From Duganella sp. BuS-21 (GTDB lineage: Bacteria > Pseudomonadota > Gammaproteobacteria > Burkholderiales > Burkholderiaceae_D): DNA of 64,000 nucleotides. Location: NCBI GenBank assembly GCA_041874725.1, contig CP097466.1, positions 5,270,001 to 5,334,000 of the forward strand, given 5' to 3'. Of the stretch, positions 27,996 to 37,291 are shown one piece after another. Each line of letters starts with the position of its first letter. The first letter of the stretch is position 1. The notes under the pieces are model-generated. The model worked only from the letters and a program-made list of their open reading frames with translations. It made no database searches and was not told the DNA's origin. The translations under genes and the position numbers were made by a program.

Positions 27996-29870
27996 ATGTT
28001 CCTTCCCCGTGTTGTACTTGCCGCCGCGCTGGCCACCGCCTTCAGCGCCCAGGCCGCCTCCGATCAGCCTTATCCGGGCACCATCGTTCTGAATGTCGAC
28101 GCCTCCGACACCGCGCAAAACATCTTCCGCGTGCGCCAGAGCATTCCGGCCAAGCCGGGCAAATTGACGCTGCTGTATCCGCAATGGATCCCCGGCAACC
28201 ACGGCCCGAGCGGCGCGCTGAACCAGTTCGCCGGCCTCAAGGTCAGCGCCAACGGCCAGCCGCTGGTGTGGCAGCGCGACCCGGTCAATGTGTACGCTTT
28301 CAACGTCACGGTGCCGAAGGGTGCGCGCGGCGTCGAGGTGGAATTCCAGTACCTGTCGCCGGTCGAGTCCAACCAGGGCCGCACCACCATGACCAACGAC
28401 ATCCTCGGCGTGCAATGGCAATCGGTGACGCTGTATCCGGCCGGCTACCAGAGCCGCCAGATCACCGTCCAGCCCAACCTGACCGTGCCGCCCGGCTGGC
28501 AGTACGGCAGCGCGCTGGAACAGCAGCAACGCAATGGCGACGTGGTCGCGTTCAAGCCGCTGGACCTGGAAACCCTGATCGATTCGCCGCTGTTCGCCGG
28601 CCGCTATTTCCGCCGCATCGACCTCGATCCGGGCGCGAAGATTCCGGTGCACCTGAACCTGGTGGCCGACTCCGCTGAGCAGCTGGAAGCGACGCCGGAA
28701 CAGATCGCGCCGCACCGCGAAATGGTGCAGCAAGCCTACAAGCTGTTCAATTCGCAACACTACCAGCACTACGATTTCCTGCTCGCCATCAGCGATGAAT
28801 TCGGCGGCATCGGCCGCGAGCATCATCAGTCGAGCGAAAACGGCGTCAAGCTCGGCTACTTCGCCGACTGGAGCAAGCACGAGGCCCGCCGCGAACTGCT
28901 GTCGCACGAATTCACCCACTCGTGGAACGGCAAGTTCCGCCGCCCTGCCGGCCAGAACGTACCGGACTTCAACACCCCGCTGCAGAACGAACTGCTGTGG
29001 GTGTACGAGGGCCAGACCCAGTACTGGGGCGCCGTGCTGGCCGCACGCTCGGGCCTGATCAAGGCCGAACACACGCGCGATCTGATCGCCGCCACCGCCG
29101 CCCGCTACGACAACGTCAAGGGCCGCGAATGGCGCGCCGTGCAGGACACCGTCAACGACCCGATCGTCAACGCCCGCCGTCCGCAGGGCTGGAACAACTG
29201 GCAGCGCGCCGAGGACTACTACTCGGAAGGCCAGCTGATCTGGCTGGATGCCGACACCAAGATCCGCGAACTGTCCGGCGAAACCAAATCGCTGAACGAT
29301 TTCGCGCGCAGCTTCTTCGGCGTCGACGACGGCGTCAACGTGGCCAAGCACTACACCTTCGACGACGTGGTCAAGTCCCTCAACGCGGTCCAGCCTTACG
29401 ACTGGAAGTCCTTCCTGCGCAGCCGCCTGGACGGCAACGGCCCCGGCGCTCCGCTGGACGGCCTGGCGCGCGCCGGCTGGAAACTGGTCTACACGGCAAA
29501 GCCGACCGAGTTCCTCAAGGCCCAGGAAGACCTGAGCAAGTCTGCCAACTTCCAATACTCGCTGGGCTTCTCGGTGGGCGCGGAAGGCAAGCTGGAAGCG
29601 CTCCAGTGGCAGGGTGTGGGCTTCAAGGCCGGCCTGTCGGGCGGCTCGGTACTGGTGGCGGTCGACGGCCGCGCCTACAAAGCGGAGCTGCTGCGCGCTG
29701 CGGTGACGGCGGCCAAAGGCGGCAAGGAACCGATCACGCTGCTGATCAAAAAGGGCAATTTATACCAGACCGTGGCGCTCGACTACCACGACGGCCTGAA
29801 GTACCCGCGCCTGGAACGCATCGCCGGAACGCCCGATCGCCTTGATGCTATTCTGCAACCTCTGAAGTAA
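27996..29870 (+). CDS. M61 family glycyl aminopeptidase-like protease, exported
   Basis: A 624-residue protease with a signal peptide (ATG 27996; cleavage near AAALATAFSAQA). An N-terminal beta domain contains LLYPQWIPGNHGPSG. The M61 catalytic region carries the zinc motif LLSHEFTHSWNGK (about residue 305) and the downstream acidic LLWVYEGQTQYWG. A C-terminal PDZ-like part follows (about 525-600). I take ATG over the TTG eight codons earlier since it gives the better signal peptide. It is probably a periplasmic aminopeptidase. It stands alone, divergent from hsp20. Confidence 0.92.
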   Translation: MFLPRVVLAAALATAFSAQAASDQPYPGTIVLNVDASDTAQNIFRVRQSIPAKPGKLTLLYPQWIPGNHGPSGALNQFAGLKVSANGQPLVWQRDPVNVYAFNVTVPKGARGVEVEFQYLSPVESNQGRTTMTNDILGVQWQSVTLYPAGYQSRQITVQPNLTVPPGWQYGSALEQQQRNGDVVAFKPLDLETLIDSPLFAGRYFRRIDLDPGAKIPVHLNLVADSAEQLEATPEQIAPHREMVQQAYKLFNSQHYQHYDFLLAISDEFGGIGREHHQSSENGVKLGYFADWSKHEARRELLSHEFTHSWNGKFRRPAGQNVPDFNTPLQNELLWVYEGQTQYWGAVLAARSGLIKAEHTRDLIAATAARYDNVKGREWRAVQDTVNDPIVNARRPQGWNNWQRAEDYYSEGQLIWLDADTKIRELSGETKSLNDFARSFFGVDDGVNVAKHYTFDDVVKSLNAVQPYDWKSFLRSRLDGNGPGAPLDGLARAGWKLVYTAKPTEFLKAQEDLSKSANFQYSLGFSVGAEGKLEALQWQGVGFKAGLSGGSVLVAVDGRAYKAELLRAAVTAAKGGKEPITLLIKKGNLYQTVALDYHDGLKYPRLERIAGTPDRLDAILQPLK

Positions 29871-29912
29871 TTTTTTCGCAATATTGGGGAGGCGTGGCGC
29901 TATACTGGTTTC

Positions 29913-30839
29913 ATGCCAGACCGGAACGACGCCTCCTCCCCACCACGCGCAGAGCTGGACCACCTGCGCGAGTCCGACCGCATCCTGCGCGCCCTGCTCG
30001 ACCATGCGCCGGTGCTGATTTCCACCAAGGATTTACAGGGCAAGGTCACCATGGCCAACCGCCACTTCGACATCCTCGACGGCTACGATGCCGACACCTT
30101 TGTCGGCGCCAGCGTGTTCGAACTGTTCCCGCCGCAGATTGCCGAACAACTGTGGGCCAACGACCGCAAGGCCGCGCTGGAAAAGCGCGCCATCCACGAG
30201 GAAGAACAGGTCTACCACCGCGACAAGACGCTGCACACCTACATGACGGTGAAGTTCCCGCTGTTCGACGCCGGCGGCGAGGTCTACGCGACCTGCGCCG
30301 TTTCCACCGACATCACCGACGCCAGGGCCGCGCGCATCGACAGCGTGACCGACGAGCTGACCGGCCTCTACAACCGCCGCTACTACAACATCCGTTTCAC
30401 CGAAGAACAAAAGCGCGCCCGCCGCGACCAGCGCATCCTGACCCTGCTGCTGGTCGATGTCGACCGCTTCAAGGAATACAACGACACCTACGGCCATCCG
30501 CAGGGCGACCTGGTGCTCAAGAGCGTGGCCGAGTGCATGCGGCAGACGCTGCATCGTCCGGGCGACCTGTGCTTCCGCACCGGCGGCGACGAATTCGCCT
30601 GCCTGTTCGCCAGCAGCGGCGAGAATGAAAGCCTGGCGCTGGCGGAACAGTTACGTTCCTGCATGGCCGCACGGTTGATTCCGCATCAGGGTAATCCGCC
30701 GGCAAACCATGTAACCTTGTCGTTAGGGCTGGCATTTATCGCGCCGGAGTCGGAACAGGGCCAGGAAGAAATCTATCGCCTGGCCGACCAGGCGCTGTAC
30801 CGTGCCAAGCACAAGGGACGCAATACGGTATCGCGTTGA
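29913..30839 (+). CDS. Diguanylate cyclase with PAS sensor domain
   Basis: A 308-residue cytosolic protein. A PAS domain (about 22-140; LDHAPVLISTKDLQGKV) is followed by a GGDEF domain (about 145-305). The active site is intact (RTGGDEFACLF), and the inhibitory I-site RxxD (RPGD) sits five residues ahead, so it should make c-di-GMP and be product-inhibited. No membrane segment is visible. Upstream M61 gene ends 42 bp before; a separate promoter is not evident. Confidence 0.93.
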   Translation: MPDRNDASSPPRAELDHLRESDRILRALLDHAPVLISTKDLQGKVTMANRHFDILDGYDADTFVGASVFELFPPQIAEQLWANDRKAALEKRAIHEEEQVYHRDKTLHTYMTVKFPLFDAGGEVYATCAVSTDITDARAARIDSVTDELTGLYNRRYYNIRFTEEQKRARRDQRILTLLLVDVDRFKEYNDTYGHPQGDLVLKSVAECMRQTLHRPGDLCFRTGGDEFACLFASSGENESLALAEQLRSCMAARLIPHQGNPPANHVTLSLGLAFIAPESEQGQEEIYRLADQALYRAKHKGRNTVSR

Positions 30840-30912
30840 AGGATGGGTGGCTGCGGCCCGGTACAACGCGCCATGGCTTGCCCAAGATCGACGAAACTTG
30901 TATGCTGCGCTC

Positions 30913-31251
30913 ATGAACAATGACACCGACATCCAACTGAGCGGCCCTTTCAAGGCCGCCGACGGTTCCAACCGTGCCCACGACGCCCAAGCGATCCGCA
31001 TCTTCGACGAAGGTTACGGCGCGATCGAGGTGTACGTGGATTTCAAGGCGCCGATTTCCGGCTTGCACAAGGATAAATCCCTGATCGCTTCGGTGCTGGC
31101 ACAACTGCGCACCGTCGGCTACAAGGGCCCGGAACTGACGGCCGGCGATCCGGTGTTGCAGGAAGCGCGCCTGCTGGTGCTGGAATCCCCGGACGAATTC
31201 GCCACCTTTGCCGCCAGCAAGGGCTGGAAAGACCTGTCGGAAGACTTCTAA
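30913..31251 (+). CDS. Conserved-looking hypothetical protein, 112 aa
   Basis: A soluble, acidic 112-residue protein with no signal peptide or membrane segment. I do not recognise a named domain. The sequence has beta-strand-like stretches (RIFDEGYGAIEVYVDFKAPI) and ends in aromatic and acidic residues (GWKDLSEDF). The ATG at 30913 is chosen because the longer frame upstream overlaps the region just after the cyclase gene and reads as non-coding. Its stop overlaps the stop of the convergent hydrolase gene by four bases. Confidence 0.65.
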   Translation: MNNDTDIQLSGPFKAADGSNRAHDAQAIRIFDEGYGAIEVYVDFKAPISGLHKDKSLIASVLAQLRTVGYKGPELTAGDPVLQEARLLVLESPDEFATFAASKGWKDLSEDF

Positions 31252-32006
31252 AACAGGTAGCGATCCGACCAGGCCGCGATCAGCTTGGCGACATAGGCGG
31301 CGTCTTCACGCTGCGTCAGCAAATGGTCGGCGCTGTCGAGCGAAATAAAACTTTTCGGATGCTTGGCCGCCGTGAAAATCTCCATGGCGTTGGCCAGGCC
31401 CACCGTATCGTCGCCCGGCGCATGCATCACCAGCAGCGCGCGCCGCAGGCCGGCGATCATCCCCTTCAAATTGTGCTCGCCCGCATCCTCCACGAACTGC
31501 TGCTTGATGCGGAACGGCCGCCCCGCCAGTTGCACCTCGGCCTCGCCTTCGCGGGCGATCTGGTCCAGGTGCTGGCTGAACATGCCAGTGATGGAGATGG
31601 TGGTGCTGGGCGCGGCGATGGTGACCACGGCCTTCACTTCCGGCATCTGCGCGGCCGACGCCAGCGCGGCCGCGCCGCCCAGGCTATGGCCGATGAGCAG
31701 GCGCGGCGCCTGGTAGTTGGCGCGCAGGAAATCGGCGGCGGCCACCAGGTCGGCCACGTTGGAGGAAAAGTTTGTGTTGGCAAACTCCCCTTCGCTGTCG
31801 CCGAGGCCGGTAAAATCGAAGCGCAGCACGGCGATGCCGTGTTCGGTGAGCGCCTGCGCCACCCGGCGGGCGGCAAACACGTCCTTGCCGCAGGTGAAGC
31901 AATGGGCGAACAGGGCGTAGGCCTTGGCCTCGCCGTCAGGGGCATCGAGGCGCGCGGCCAGCTGGTGGCCGTGGGCGCCGATAAATTCTAGTCGTTGTGA
32001 TTTCAT
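31248..32006 (-). CDS. Alpha/beta hydrolase
   Basis: A 252-residue serine hydrolase. The oxyanion region is FAHCFTCGKD (about residue 33), the nucleophile elbow GHSLGG (about 105), an acid residue lies near HAPGDDTV (about 195) and the histidine in SADHLL (about 228), a complete triad. The family is often annotated as OsmC-linked hydrolase, but no OsmC gene is here, so the substrate is unknown. Its ATG is 13 bp from the divergent DUF1653 ATG, leaving no room for normal promoters. Confidence 0.88.
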   Translation of the reverse strand: MKSQRLEFIGAHGHQLAARLDAPDGEAKAYALFAHCFTCGKDVFAARRVAQALTEHGIAVLRFDFTGLGDSEGEFANTNFSSNVADLVAAADFLRANYQAPRLLIGHSLGGAAALASAAQMPEVKAVVTIAAPSTTISITGMFSQHLDQIAREGEAEVQLAGRPFRIKQQFVEDAGEHNLKGMIAGLRRALLVMHAPGDDTVGLANAMEIFTAAKHPKSFISLDSADHLLTQREDAAYVAKLIAAWSDRYLF

Positions 32007-32019
32007 AAGAGGATAGGCT

Positions 32020-32208
32020 ATGCGTTACCAACACTACAAAGGCGGGATCTACGAACACGTGTGCGAAGCCACGCTGGAATCGGATCTCTCGACCATGATT
32101 GTATATCGCGCCGCCAACGGCTCCATCTGGTGCCGCCCACGCGAGGTGTTTTTCGAATTGATCGAGGTCGACGGCAAGCCGGTGCAGCGCTTCACGCCGA
32201 TGGCGTGA
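32020..32208 (+). CDS. DUF1653 small protein
   Basis: A 62-residue cytosolic protein with the DUF1653 pattern: an early YQHYKGGIYEHV, central MIVYRAANGSIWCRPREVFFE and C-terminal VQRFTPM. A good ribosome-binding site (AAGAGGA) lies upstream. The family has an SH3-like fold and no known function. It is convergent with the histidine kinase gene, three bases from its stop. Confidence 0.85.
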   Translation: MRYQHYKGGIYEHVCEATLESDLSTMIVYRAANGSIWCRPREVFFELIEVDGKPVQRFTPMA

Positions 32209-32211
32209 GCC

Positions 32212-33363
32212 TCAATCGCCGCTGCGGCGGTGCGGCGTCTGGCGTGGCAGGCGTACGGTAAAAGTGACGCCATCATCAACATTGGAAGTGACCGAGATGG
32301 TGCCGTCGTGGGCACTGACGATTTCTTTCACCACATACAGTCCCAGGCCGAGATTCTGCATGCGCGCCCCCACCCGTTCACTGGCCGGACGAATAGCAAA
32401 CCGTTTGATCGGGTCGAATAAGGTCCGCAGCTTGGTCGATGAAAAAACTTCTGCGGCATTCCTGACTTCATACACCACTTCATCGTCCAGTCCCGAGATG
32501 GCAACCTTGATGATGCTGTCCGGCGTGCTGTGCTGGATAGCATTCGATAATAAATTGGAAAAAGCTTGCCCTATGCGTTGACCGTCCCATGCGCCGCTTA
32601 GGTTGCCTTCAGCTTTCAGTTCAAACTGCCGGTCTGGATGGAAGGTCTTGGCCTCATCGACGGTGTGCTGGCATATCTCCAGCAGATCGACGGTCCGCGG
32701 ATCAATCGGGATGCCGTCGCCCAGGTGCGTGGTCGAGAAATCCAGCAGGTCGCGAACGATGGCGTCCATGCGTTTCGAACTGTTGAGAATGCGCAGTCCG
32801 ACCTTCAGCGCTTTGGATGGTAAAGTCTGATCCATCAGCAGTACTTGCGCCCCCATGCTGACCGCACCCAACGGCGTGCGGACATCATGTCCGAGGATGG
32901 CCAAAAACAGATTCTGTGCTTCCCGCAGCATGCTCGCATAGCGCGCCATCGATTCGGTCTGAGCCTGATCAATCGCTTCGTTGAAACGGATCATGTCCTG
33001 AATATCATTGGCCGTTGTGATATCGGCATTCTGCGCCCACAGGCGCAGCACGCTGGAGCGCAACGCCCGGTATTCAGCCATCACTTGTTCGCCGGAAAAA
33101 CCGGCGGCAACGCGCTCTTCCGCATGCAACTGCGCAGCAGTATTGCCGCTCGAGGCGAGCGCCAGTCCGCGTGATTTCGCAATGCTCTGTGGTTCCGCCT
33201 GAGGGGTCTCGAGATCTGTCGCGATGACCTTTAACACCGCTGCCGCATGGTCGCGCAACTCAAGCTTGTTAGCGTCTTCCAGCGGCGCCAGGGAAGCCGC
33301 AAACTCTTCCCATTCATTGAGGATGGGCTCCAGATTTTGCCGGATGAAGGGGGCTAGTTTCAT
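32212..33363 (-). CDS. Histidine kinase with RsbRD-like N-terminal domain
   Basis: A 383-residue cytosolic kinase. Residues 1-150 match the RsbRD-type sensor helices (MKLAPFIRQNLEPILNEWEEF, RVAAGFSGEQVMAEYRALR). The DHp box is LGHDVRTPLGAVSMG (about 160), and the ATPase domain has N-box SNLLSNAIQHS and G2-like LGLGLYVVKEIV. The region where a G1 box (DxGxG) is expected reads VRNAAEVFSS, so ATP-lid contacts may be altered. It is coupled to the response regulator just upstream by an ATGA overlap. Confidence 0.88.
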   Translation of the reverse strand: MKLAPFIRQNLEPILNEWEEFAASLAPLEDANKLELRDHAAAVLKVIATDLETPQAEPQSIAKSRGLALASSGNTAAQLHAEERVAAGFSGEQVMAEYRALRSSVLRLWAQNADITTANDIQDMIRFNEAIDQAQTESMARYASMLREAQNLFLAILGHDVRTPLGAVSMGAQVLLMDQTLPSKALKVGLRILNSSKRMDAIVRDLLDFSTTHLGDGIPIDPRTVDLLEICQHTVDEAKTFHPDRQFELKAEGNLSGAWDGQRIGQAFSNLLSNAIQHSTPDSIIKVAISGLDDEVVYEVRNAAEVFSSTKLRTLFDPIKRFAIRPASERVGARMQNLGLGLYVVKEIVSAHDGTISVTSNVDDGVTFTVRLPRQTPHRRSGD

Positions 33364-33752
33364 CGGGGACCTTGCGCCGATGTATCTGTGGCCCGCGGAG
33401 TCAGCTGCAACAGCCGGCTGACCTCTTTCAGCAGCGTCTCGGCCAGGAAGGGCTTGTTGATGAAGCCATCGTAGCTATCGCCGTGCGCCACCTGATTGCG
33501 CAGGGAACCACTCATCAGCAAAATCGGCAGCTCGCCAGGACCATGATGACTGCGCATTTGCTGACTGAGCTCCAAGCCTGAGCGGCCGGGCAACACGCAA
33601 TCGGAAATTAACAAATCCGGTTTGCGTTCGGCCATCTTGATCAATGCATCTTCAGCACTGTGCGCCACCTGCACCTCGAAATTGGAGGTTTCCAGCACCA
33701 TGCAACACGTTTCTGCCAAGTCCACATCATCTTCAACAATTAAAATCATCAT
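33360..33752 (-). CDS. Single-domain response regulator
   Basis: A 130-residue receiver domain (MMILIVEDDVDLAE; phospho-Asp in LLISDCVLPGRSG; lysine in FINKPFLAETLL) with no output domain. Its stop overlaps the start of the downstream kinase, so the pair is translationally coupled. It likely relays phosphate or controls the kinase by protein contact. The upstream AT-rich stretch probably carries its promoter and, divergently, that of the cold-shock gene. Confidence 0.92.
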   Translation of the reverse strand: MMILIVEDDVDLAETCCMVLETSNFEVQVAHSAEDALIKMAERKPDLLISDCVLPGRSGLELSQQMRSHHGPGELPILLMSGSLRNQVAHGDSYDGFINKPFLAETLLKEVSRLLQLTPRATDTSAQGPR

Positions 33753-34092
33753 ATATTGCTCCGGTGATTGCTTTTAAACCGAAGAAAATGATCGGCACAG
33801 GGAAAAGCAAACCCCGCTGCAGTGTTGAATAATCGCGGCACCTGATCTGTACGACAGCGTACATTTCCCATAGTTAATTAATTTCTAGCGAAAAATAAAT
33901 AAAAAATTAGGTAATCCCCTGCCTTACATGTATATTGATTGCTGTACTTGCATCAAGTCGTAATTTTGTTGGTCTCAACTCCGCATGGCTGTCTTCAAAG
34001 TCGTTCAGTTTTTTCTCCTTCGGTTTTAATTTCTTGGTTTCAAGTGCCTTAATGGCGATCTTGCCGACATTCTTATTTCTGAAGGAAAAATC
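33753..34092. other. AT-rich divergent regulatory region with probable long csp leader
   Basis: These 340 bases hold no convincing gene. They are much richer in A and T than the surroundings, with poly-A/T runs near 33885-33910 and pyrimidine-rich tracts near 34010-34040. The placement fits a long structured 5' leader for the cold-shock gene (such leaders control translation at low temperature) plus a divergent promoter for the response regulator. A minus-strand ORF across it is judged spurious. Confidence 0.5.
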
Positions 34093-34308
34093 ATGAGTAT
34101 TCAACAAACTGGTATCGTCAAATGGTTTAACGACGCTAAAGGCTTCGGTTTTATCACTCCCGATGCGGGCGGCGCGGATCTGTTTGCGCATTTTCAGGAC
34201 ATCCAGTCCAATGGTTTCAAGAGCCTCTCCGAGAATCAGCGCGTGTCGTATGAGCGCAGCGTCGGCCCTAAAGGCGAGAAGGCAGCAAATATCCAGGTAG
34301 TGAACTAA
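34093..34308 (+). CDS. Cold-shock protein (CspA family)
   Basis: A 71-residue single OB-fold nucleic-acid-binding protein. RNP1 (KGFGFITP) and RNP2-like (DLFAHF) motifs are intact within [15 protein letters not shown]. It acts as an RNA chaperone and antiterminator. An excellent ribosome-binding site (GAAGGA) precedes the ATG. A strong intrinsic terminator follows 46 bases after the stop, so it is monocistronic. Confidence 0.96.
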   Translation: MSIQQTGIVKWFNDAKGFGFITPDAGGADLFAHFQDIQSNGFKSLSENQRVSYERSVGPKGEKAANIQVVN

Positions 34309-34354
34309 TCGTTCACTTCTGCCATGATGCTTGGTGCAATGGCACCGTGATTTT

Positions 34355-34386
34355 AAAAAAGCCCGCGATCACGCGGGCTTTTTTTT
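34355..34386 (+). terminator. Intrinsic terminator of the cold-shock gene
   Basis: AGCCCGCG-ATCA-CGCGGGCT forms a perfect 8-bp GC-rich stem with a four-base loop, preceded by an A-run and followed by eight Ts. It may act in both directions. Confidence 0.93.
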
Positions 34387-34410
34387 CAGGATGACTTATT
34401 GGGATCTTTC

Positions 34411-35151
34411 ATGACGAAATATTCCTCGGAATATTCAATGACACTTTTATATGCGCCGCAGCGTAACTTTCTATTGAAAGCCTTGCCTGCCGAAGATTTT
34501 TTACGGCTCCTGCCGCATCTGGAGCAGGTTGCTTTGCTGGTGGGCGATGCCCTGTACGAATCGGGCGACCGTCAGCATTATGTTTATTTTCCCGTCAGTG
34601 CGGTAATCTCGCTGCATTACCTGCTGGAGAATGGCGGCTCGTCCGAAATCGCCGGCGTCGGTAATGAAGGGATGCTGGGCGTGGCGCTGATCATGGGCGG
34701 GAACTCAACCTCCAGCAGGGCCGTGGTCCAGGCCAGCGGCATCGCCTATCGCCTGCGCGCCGCCATCTTGTTGCAGGAGTTCGAGCGCAGCGGCGCCCTG
34801 CAACGGCTGCTGCTACGCTACACGCAGGCCTTGTTGACCCAGATGTCGCAAACCGCAGTGTGCAATCGCCACCATAGCGTGGAACAGCAGTTATGCCGGT
34901 GGCTGCTGCTGACGCTGGACCGGCTGTCCAGTAACGAGCTGAAAATTACGCAAGAACTGATTTCCAACATGCTGGGCGTGCGCCGTGAGGGTGTGACGGT
35001 TGCCGCCGGCAATTTGCAGCGCAAGGGCTATATCAGCTACCGGCGCGGGCATATCACGGTGGTCGAGCGCCGCGGCCTTGAGGACGATGTCTGCGAGTGC
35101 TATGACGTCGTTAAGCGGGAATTCGCGCGGCTACTGCCGCCGCCCCCATGA
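34411..35151 (+). CDS. Crp/Fnr family transcription regulator
   Basis: A 246-residue regulator (from ATG 34411; TTG 34399 and ATG 34438 are alternatives). The N-terminal cyclic-nucleotide-binding-like fold (about 25-145; YFPVSAVISLHYLLENG, IAGVGNEGMLGVALIMGG) lacks the residues of classical cAMP pockets. The C-terminal winged helix (about 165-225) has LKITQELISNMLGVRREGVTVAAGNLQRKG as recognition region. No Fnr-type cysteine cluster is present. It lies just upstream of the hybrid kinase gene and may share transcription with it. Confidence 0.88.
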   Translation: MTKYSSEYSMTLLYAPQRNFLLKALPAEDFLRLLPHLEQVALLVGDALYESGDRQHYVYFPVSAVISLHYLLENGGSSEIAGVGNEGMLGVALIMGGNSTSSRAVVQASGIAYRLRAAILLQEFERSGALQRLLLRYTQALLTQMSQTAVCNRHHSVEQQLCRWLLLTLDRLSSNELKITQELISNMLGVRREGVTVAAGNLQRKGYISYRRGHITVVERRGLEDDVCECYDVVKREFARLLPPPP

Positions 35152-35212
35152 TGCCTTGCCAACCACAGACCACCTGCTTGCAACCTATTCAACACTCTCG
35201 AGCGACTACGCA

Positions 35213-37291
35213 ATGATCCCTACTCAGCAAACCGGCGCGCCACCGCCCTCCTCCGCCTTGCAGACGGACGTGCTCCAGCGCGCCATCTTCAACAACGCCC
35301 ACTTTTCTTATATCGCCACCGATGCCGCTGGCCTTATCCAGATATTCAACATCGGCGCCGAACGCATGCTGGGCTACGGCAGCCATGAGGTGGTCGGCGC
35401 AGTGACGCCCGACCAGCTGGTGGATCCACTAGAAATCGTCGCGCGCGCGCAGGCGCTGCGTCAGACCTCGCGCATCGACTGCTCGCCCCACCTGCCGACG
35501 CTGCTGGCCAAGGCGGCGCAGGGCGTCGAGGATATTGTCGAGCTGACCTTCCTCTGCAAGAATGGCGACCGCCTGGCCGCCAGCGTTTCGGTGAGCGCAC
35601 TGCGCGATGGCGCCGAGGCCATCATCGGCTATCTGCTGATCGGTACGGATAACACCCAACGCAAGCTGGCCGAAGCCGAACAGGCCGTGCTGGACCAGCG
35701 CCTGCGCGATCAGCAATTTTATACGCGCAGCCTGATCGAATCGAATATCGATGCGCTGATGACCTGTGATCTCGAGGGTGTCATCAGCGACGTCAATCAT
35801 CAGATGTCGTTGCTGACCGGATGTAGCCGCGAGCAGCTGATCGGCACGCCGTTCAAGACGTATTTTATCGACCCGGAGCTGGCGGAAGCGGCGATCCGCC
35901 AGGTATTACGCGAAGGCGCGGTGATCGACTTCGAACTGGTGGCCATCAGCCGCGACGGCGTGCCGACGCCAGTCTCCTATAATGCCACGACCTATCACGA
36001 CAGCGAGAACCGCTTGCAGGGCGTGTTTGCTGCGGCCCGCAATATCGCGGAACGCAAACAACTGGAGAATGTACTTCAGGAAAAGAACGTCGAGCTTGAG
36101 CTGTCGCGCGCGGCGGCCGAGAAGGCCAACCAGGCCAAGTCGGAGTTTTTGTCGAACATGAGCCACGAGTTGCGCACACCGCTCAACGCCGTCCTCGGCT
36201 TTGCCCAGTTGATGGAAAGCGCCACGCCGCAACCGTCGCCGGCGCAAAAATTATCGATCGAGCAAATCCTCAAAGGTGGCTGGTATTTGCTGCGCCTGAT
36301 TAATGAAATCCTCGACCTGGCGATGATCGAGTCCGGCAAACTTGCCATGGCGCTGGAGCCGATGTCGTTGACCGAAGTGTTGAAAGATTGCCAGGTGATG
36401 ATCGCGCCCCAGGCTGCCTCGCGCCATATTGCCATCACGTTTGCGCTGGACGACCTGCCGCATATCGTGTATGCCGACCGTACGCGCATCAAGCAGGTCA
36501 TGATCAATCTGCTGTCCAACGCGATCAAGTATAACCGTGACCATGGCCAGGCCAGCGTCCGTTGCGAGGCGGCGCCTGGCGGCCGGCTGCGCGTCAGCGT
36601 CACCGATACCGGCGTCGGCTTATCGGCCTCACAGATCAAGCAACTGTTTCAGCCCTTCAACCGCCTGGGCCAAGAGAGTGCTAGCACGGAAGGGACAGGG
36701 ATAGGCCTGGTGGTGACCAAGCAGTTGGTCGAGCTGATGGGCGGCACCATCGGCGTCGACAGCACGGTCGATGTCGGCAGTACCTTCTGGTTCGAACTGA
36801 TCACCACCACCGATGCGCTGCAGTCCTGGAACGAAGCGCTGGTCATGCCAGTCGCGGAGCTAAGCGGCGCGCCTCACGCCGCCCTGCGGACCTTGCTCTA
36901 CGTCGAAGACAATCAGGCCAATGTCAACCTGGTGGAACAACTGATTGAGCGCCGCAGCGATTTGACTTTGCTGGTGGCATTGAATGGTGAAGCCGGCGTC
37001 GGCATGGCCCGCGAGCACCGTCCTGACGTGATCCTGATGGACATCAATCTGCCTGGCATGAGTGGCCTCGATGCCTTGAAGATTTTACGCGCCGACCAGA
37101 CGACTGCGCGGATCCCTGTGCTGGCACTGTCCGCCAACGCGATTCAACAAGATATCGAGCAGGGTCTGAGCGCTGGCTTCTTCCGCTATCTGACCAAACC
37201 CATCAAAATAGACGAGTTCATGTCGACACTCGATATCGCGCTTGATTTCGCGGCAAGCCAGGTCGTGAAGCCCATGGAGAATGACTTATGA
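35213..37291 (+). CDS. Hybrid sensor histidine kinase (PAS-PAS-HisKA-HATPase-REC)
   Basis: A 692-residue cytosolic kinase. Two PAS domains (about 20-145 and 165-285; GCSREQLIGTPFKTYF in the second), a DHp with SNMSHELRTPLNAVLGF, an ATPase domain (N-box LLSNAIKYN, G1 DTGVGLS, G2 GTGIGLVVTKQLV), and a C-terminal receiver with phospho-Asp in VILMDINLPGMSG. I use ATG 35213, since the frame upstream overlaps the regulator gene. Its stop overlaps the next start (ATGA), so it is coupled to the REC-PAS protein, its probable partner. Confidence 0.92.
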   Translation: MIPTQQTGAPPPSSALQTDVLQRAIFNNAHFSYIATDAAGLIQIFNIGAERMLGYGSHEVVGAVTPDQLVDPLEIVARAQALRQTSRIDCSPHLPTLLAKAAQGVEDIVELTFLCKNGDRLAASVSVSALRDGAEAIIGYLLIGTDNTQRKLAEAEQAVLDQRLRDQQFYTRSLIESNIDALMTCDLEGVISDVNHQMSLLTGCSREQLIGTPFKTYFIDPELAEAAIRQVLREGAVIDFELVAISRDGVPTPVSYNATTYHDSENRLQGVFAAARNIAERKQLENVLQEKNVELELSRAAAEKANQAKSEFLSNMSHELRTPLNAVLGFAQLMESATPQPSPAQKLSIEQILKGGWYLLRLINEILDLAMIESGKLAMALEPMSLTEVLKDCQVMIAPQAASRHIAITFALDDLPHIVYADRTRIKQVMINLLSNAIKYNRDHGQASVRCEAAPGGRLRVSVTDTGVGLSASQIKQLFQPFNRLGQESASTEGTGIGLVVTKQLVELMGGTIGVDSTVDVGSTFWFELITTTDALQSWNEALVMPVAELSGAPHAALRTLLYVEDNQANVNLVEQLIERRSDLTLLVALNGEAGVGMAREHRPDVILMDINLPGMSGLDALKILRADQTTARIPVLALSANAIQQDIEQGLSAGFFRYLTKPIKIDEFMSTLDIALDFAASQVVKPMENDL

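Noticed and set aside
33907..34191. 94-codon minus-strand frame in the AT-rich leader, overlapping the cold-shock gene
   Set aside because: It runs antisense through the csp coding region, has no ribosome-binding site I can see, and its Lys-rich content follows from the T-rich leader on the other strand.
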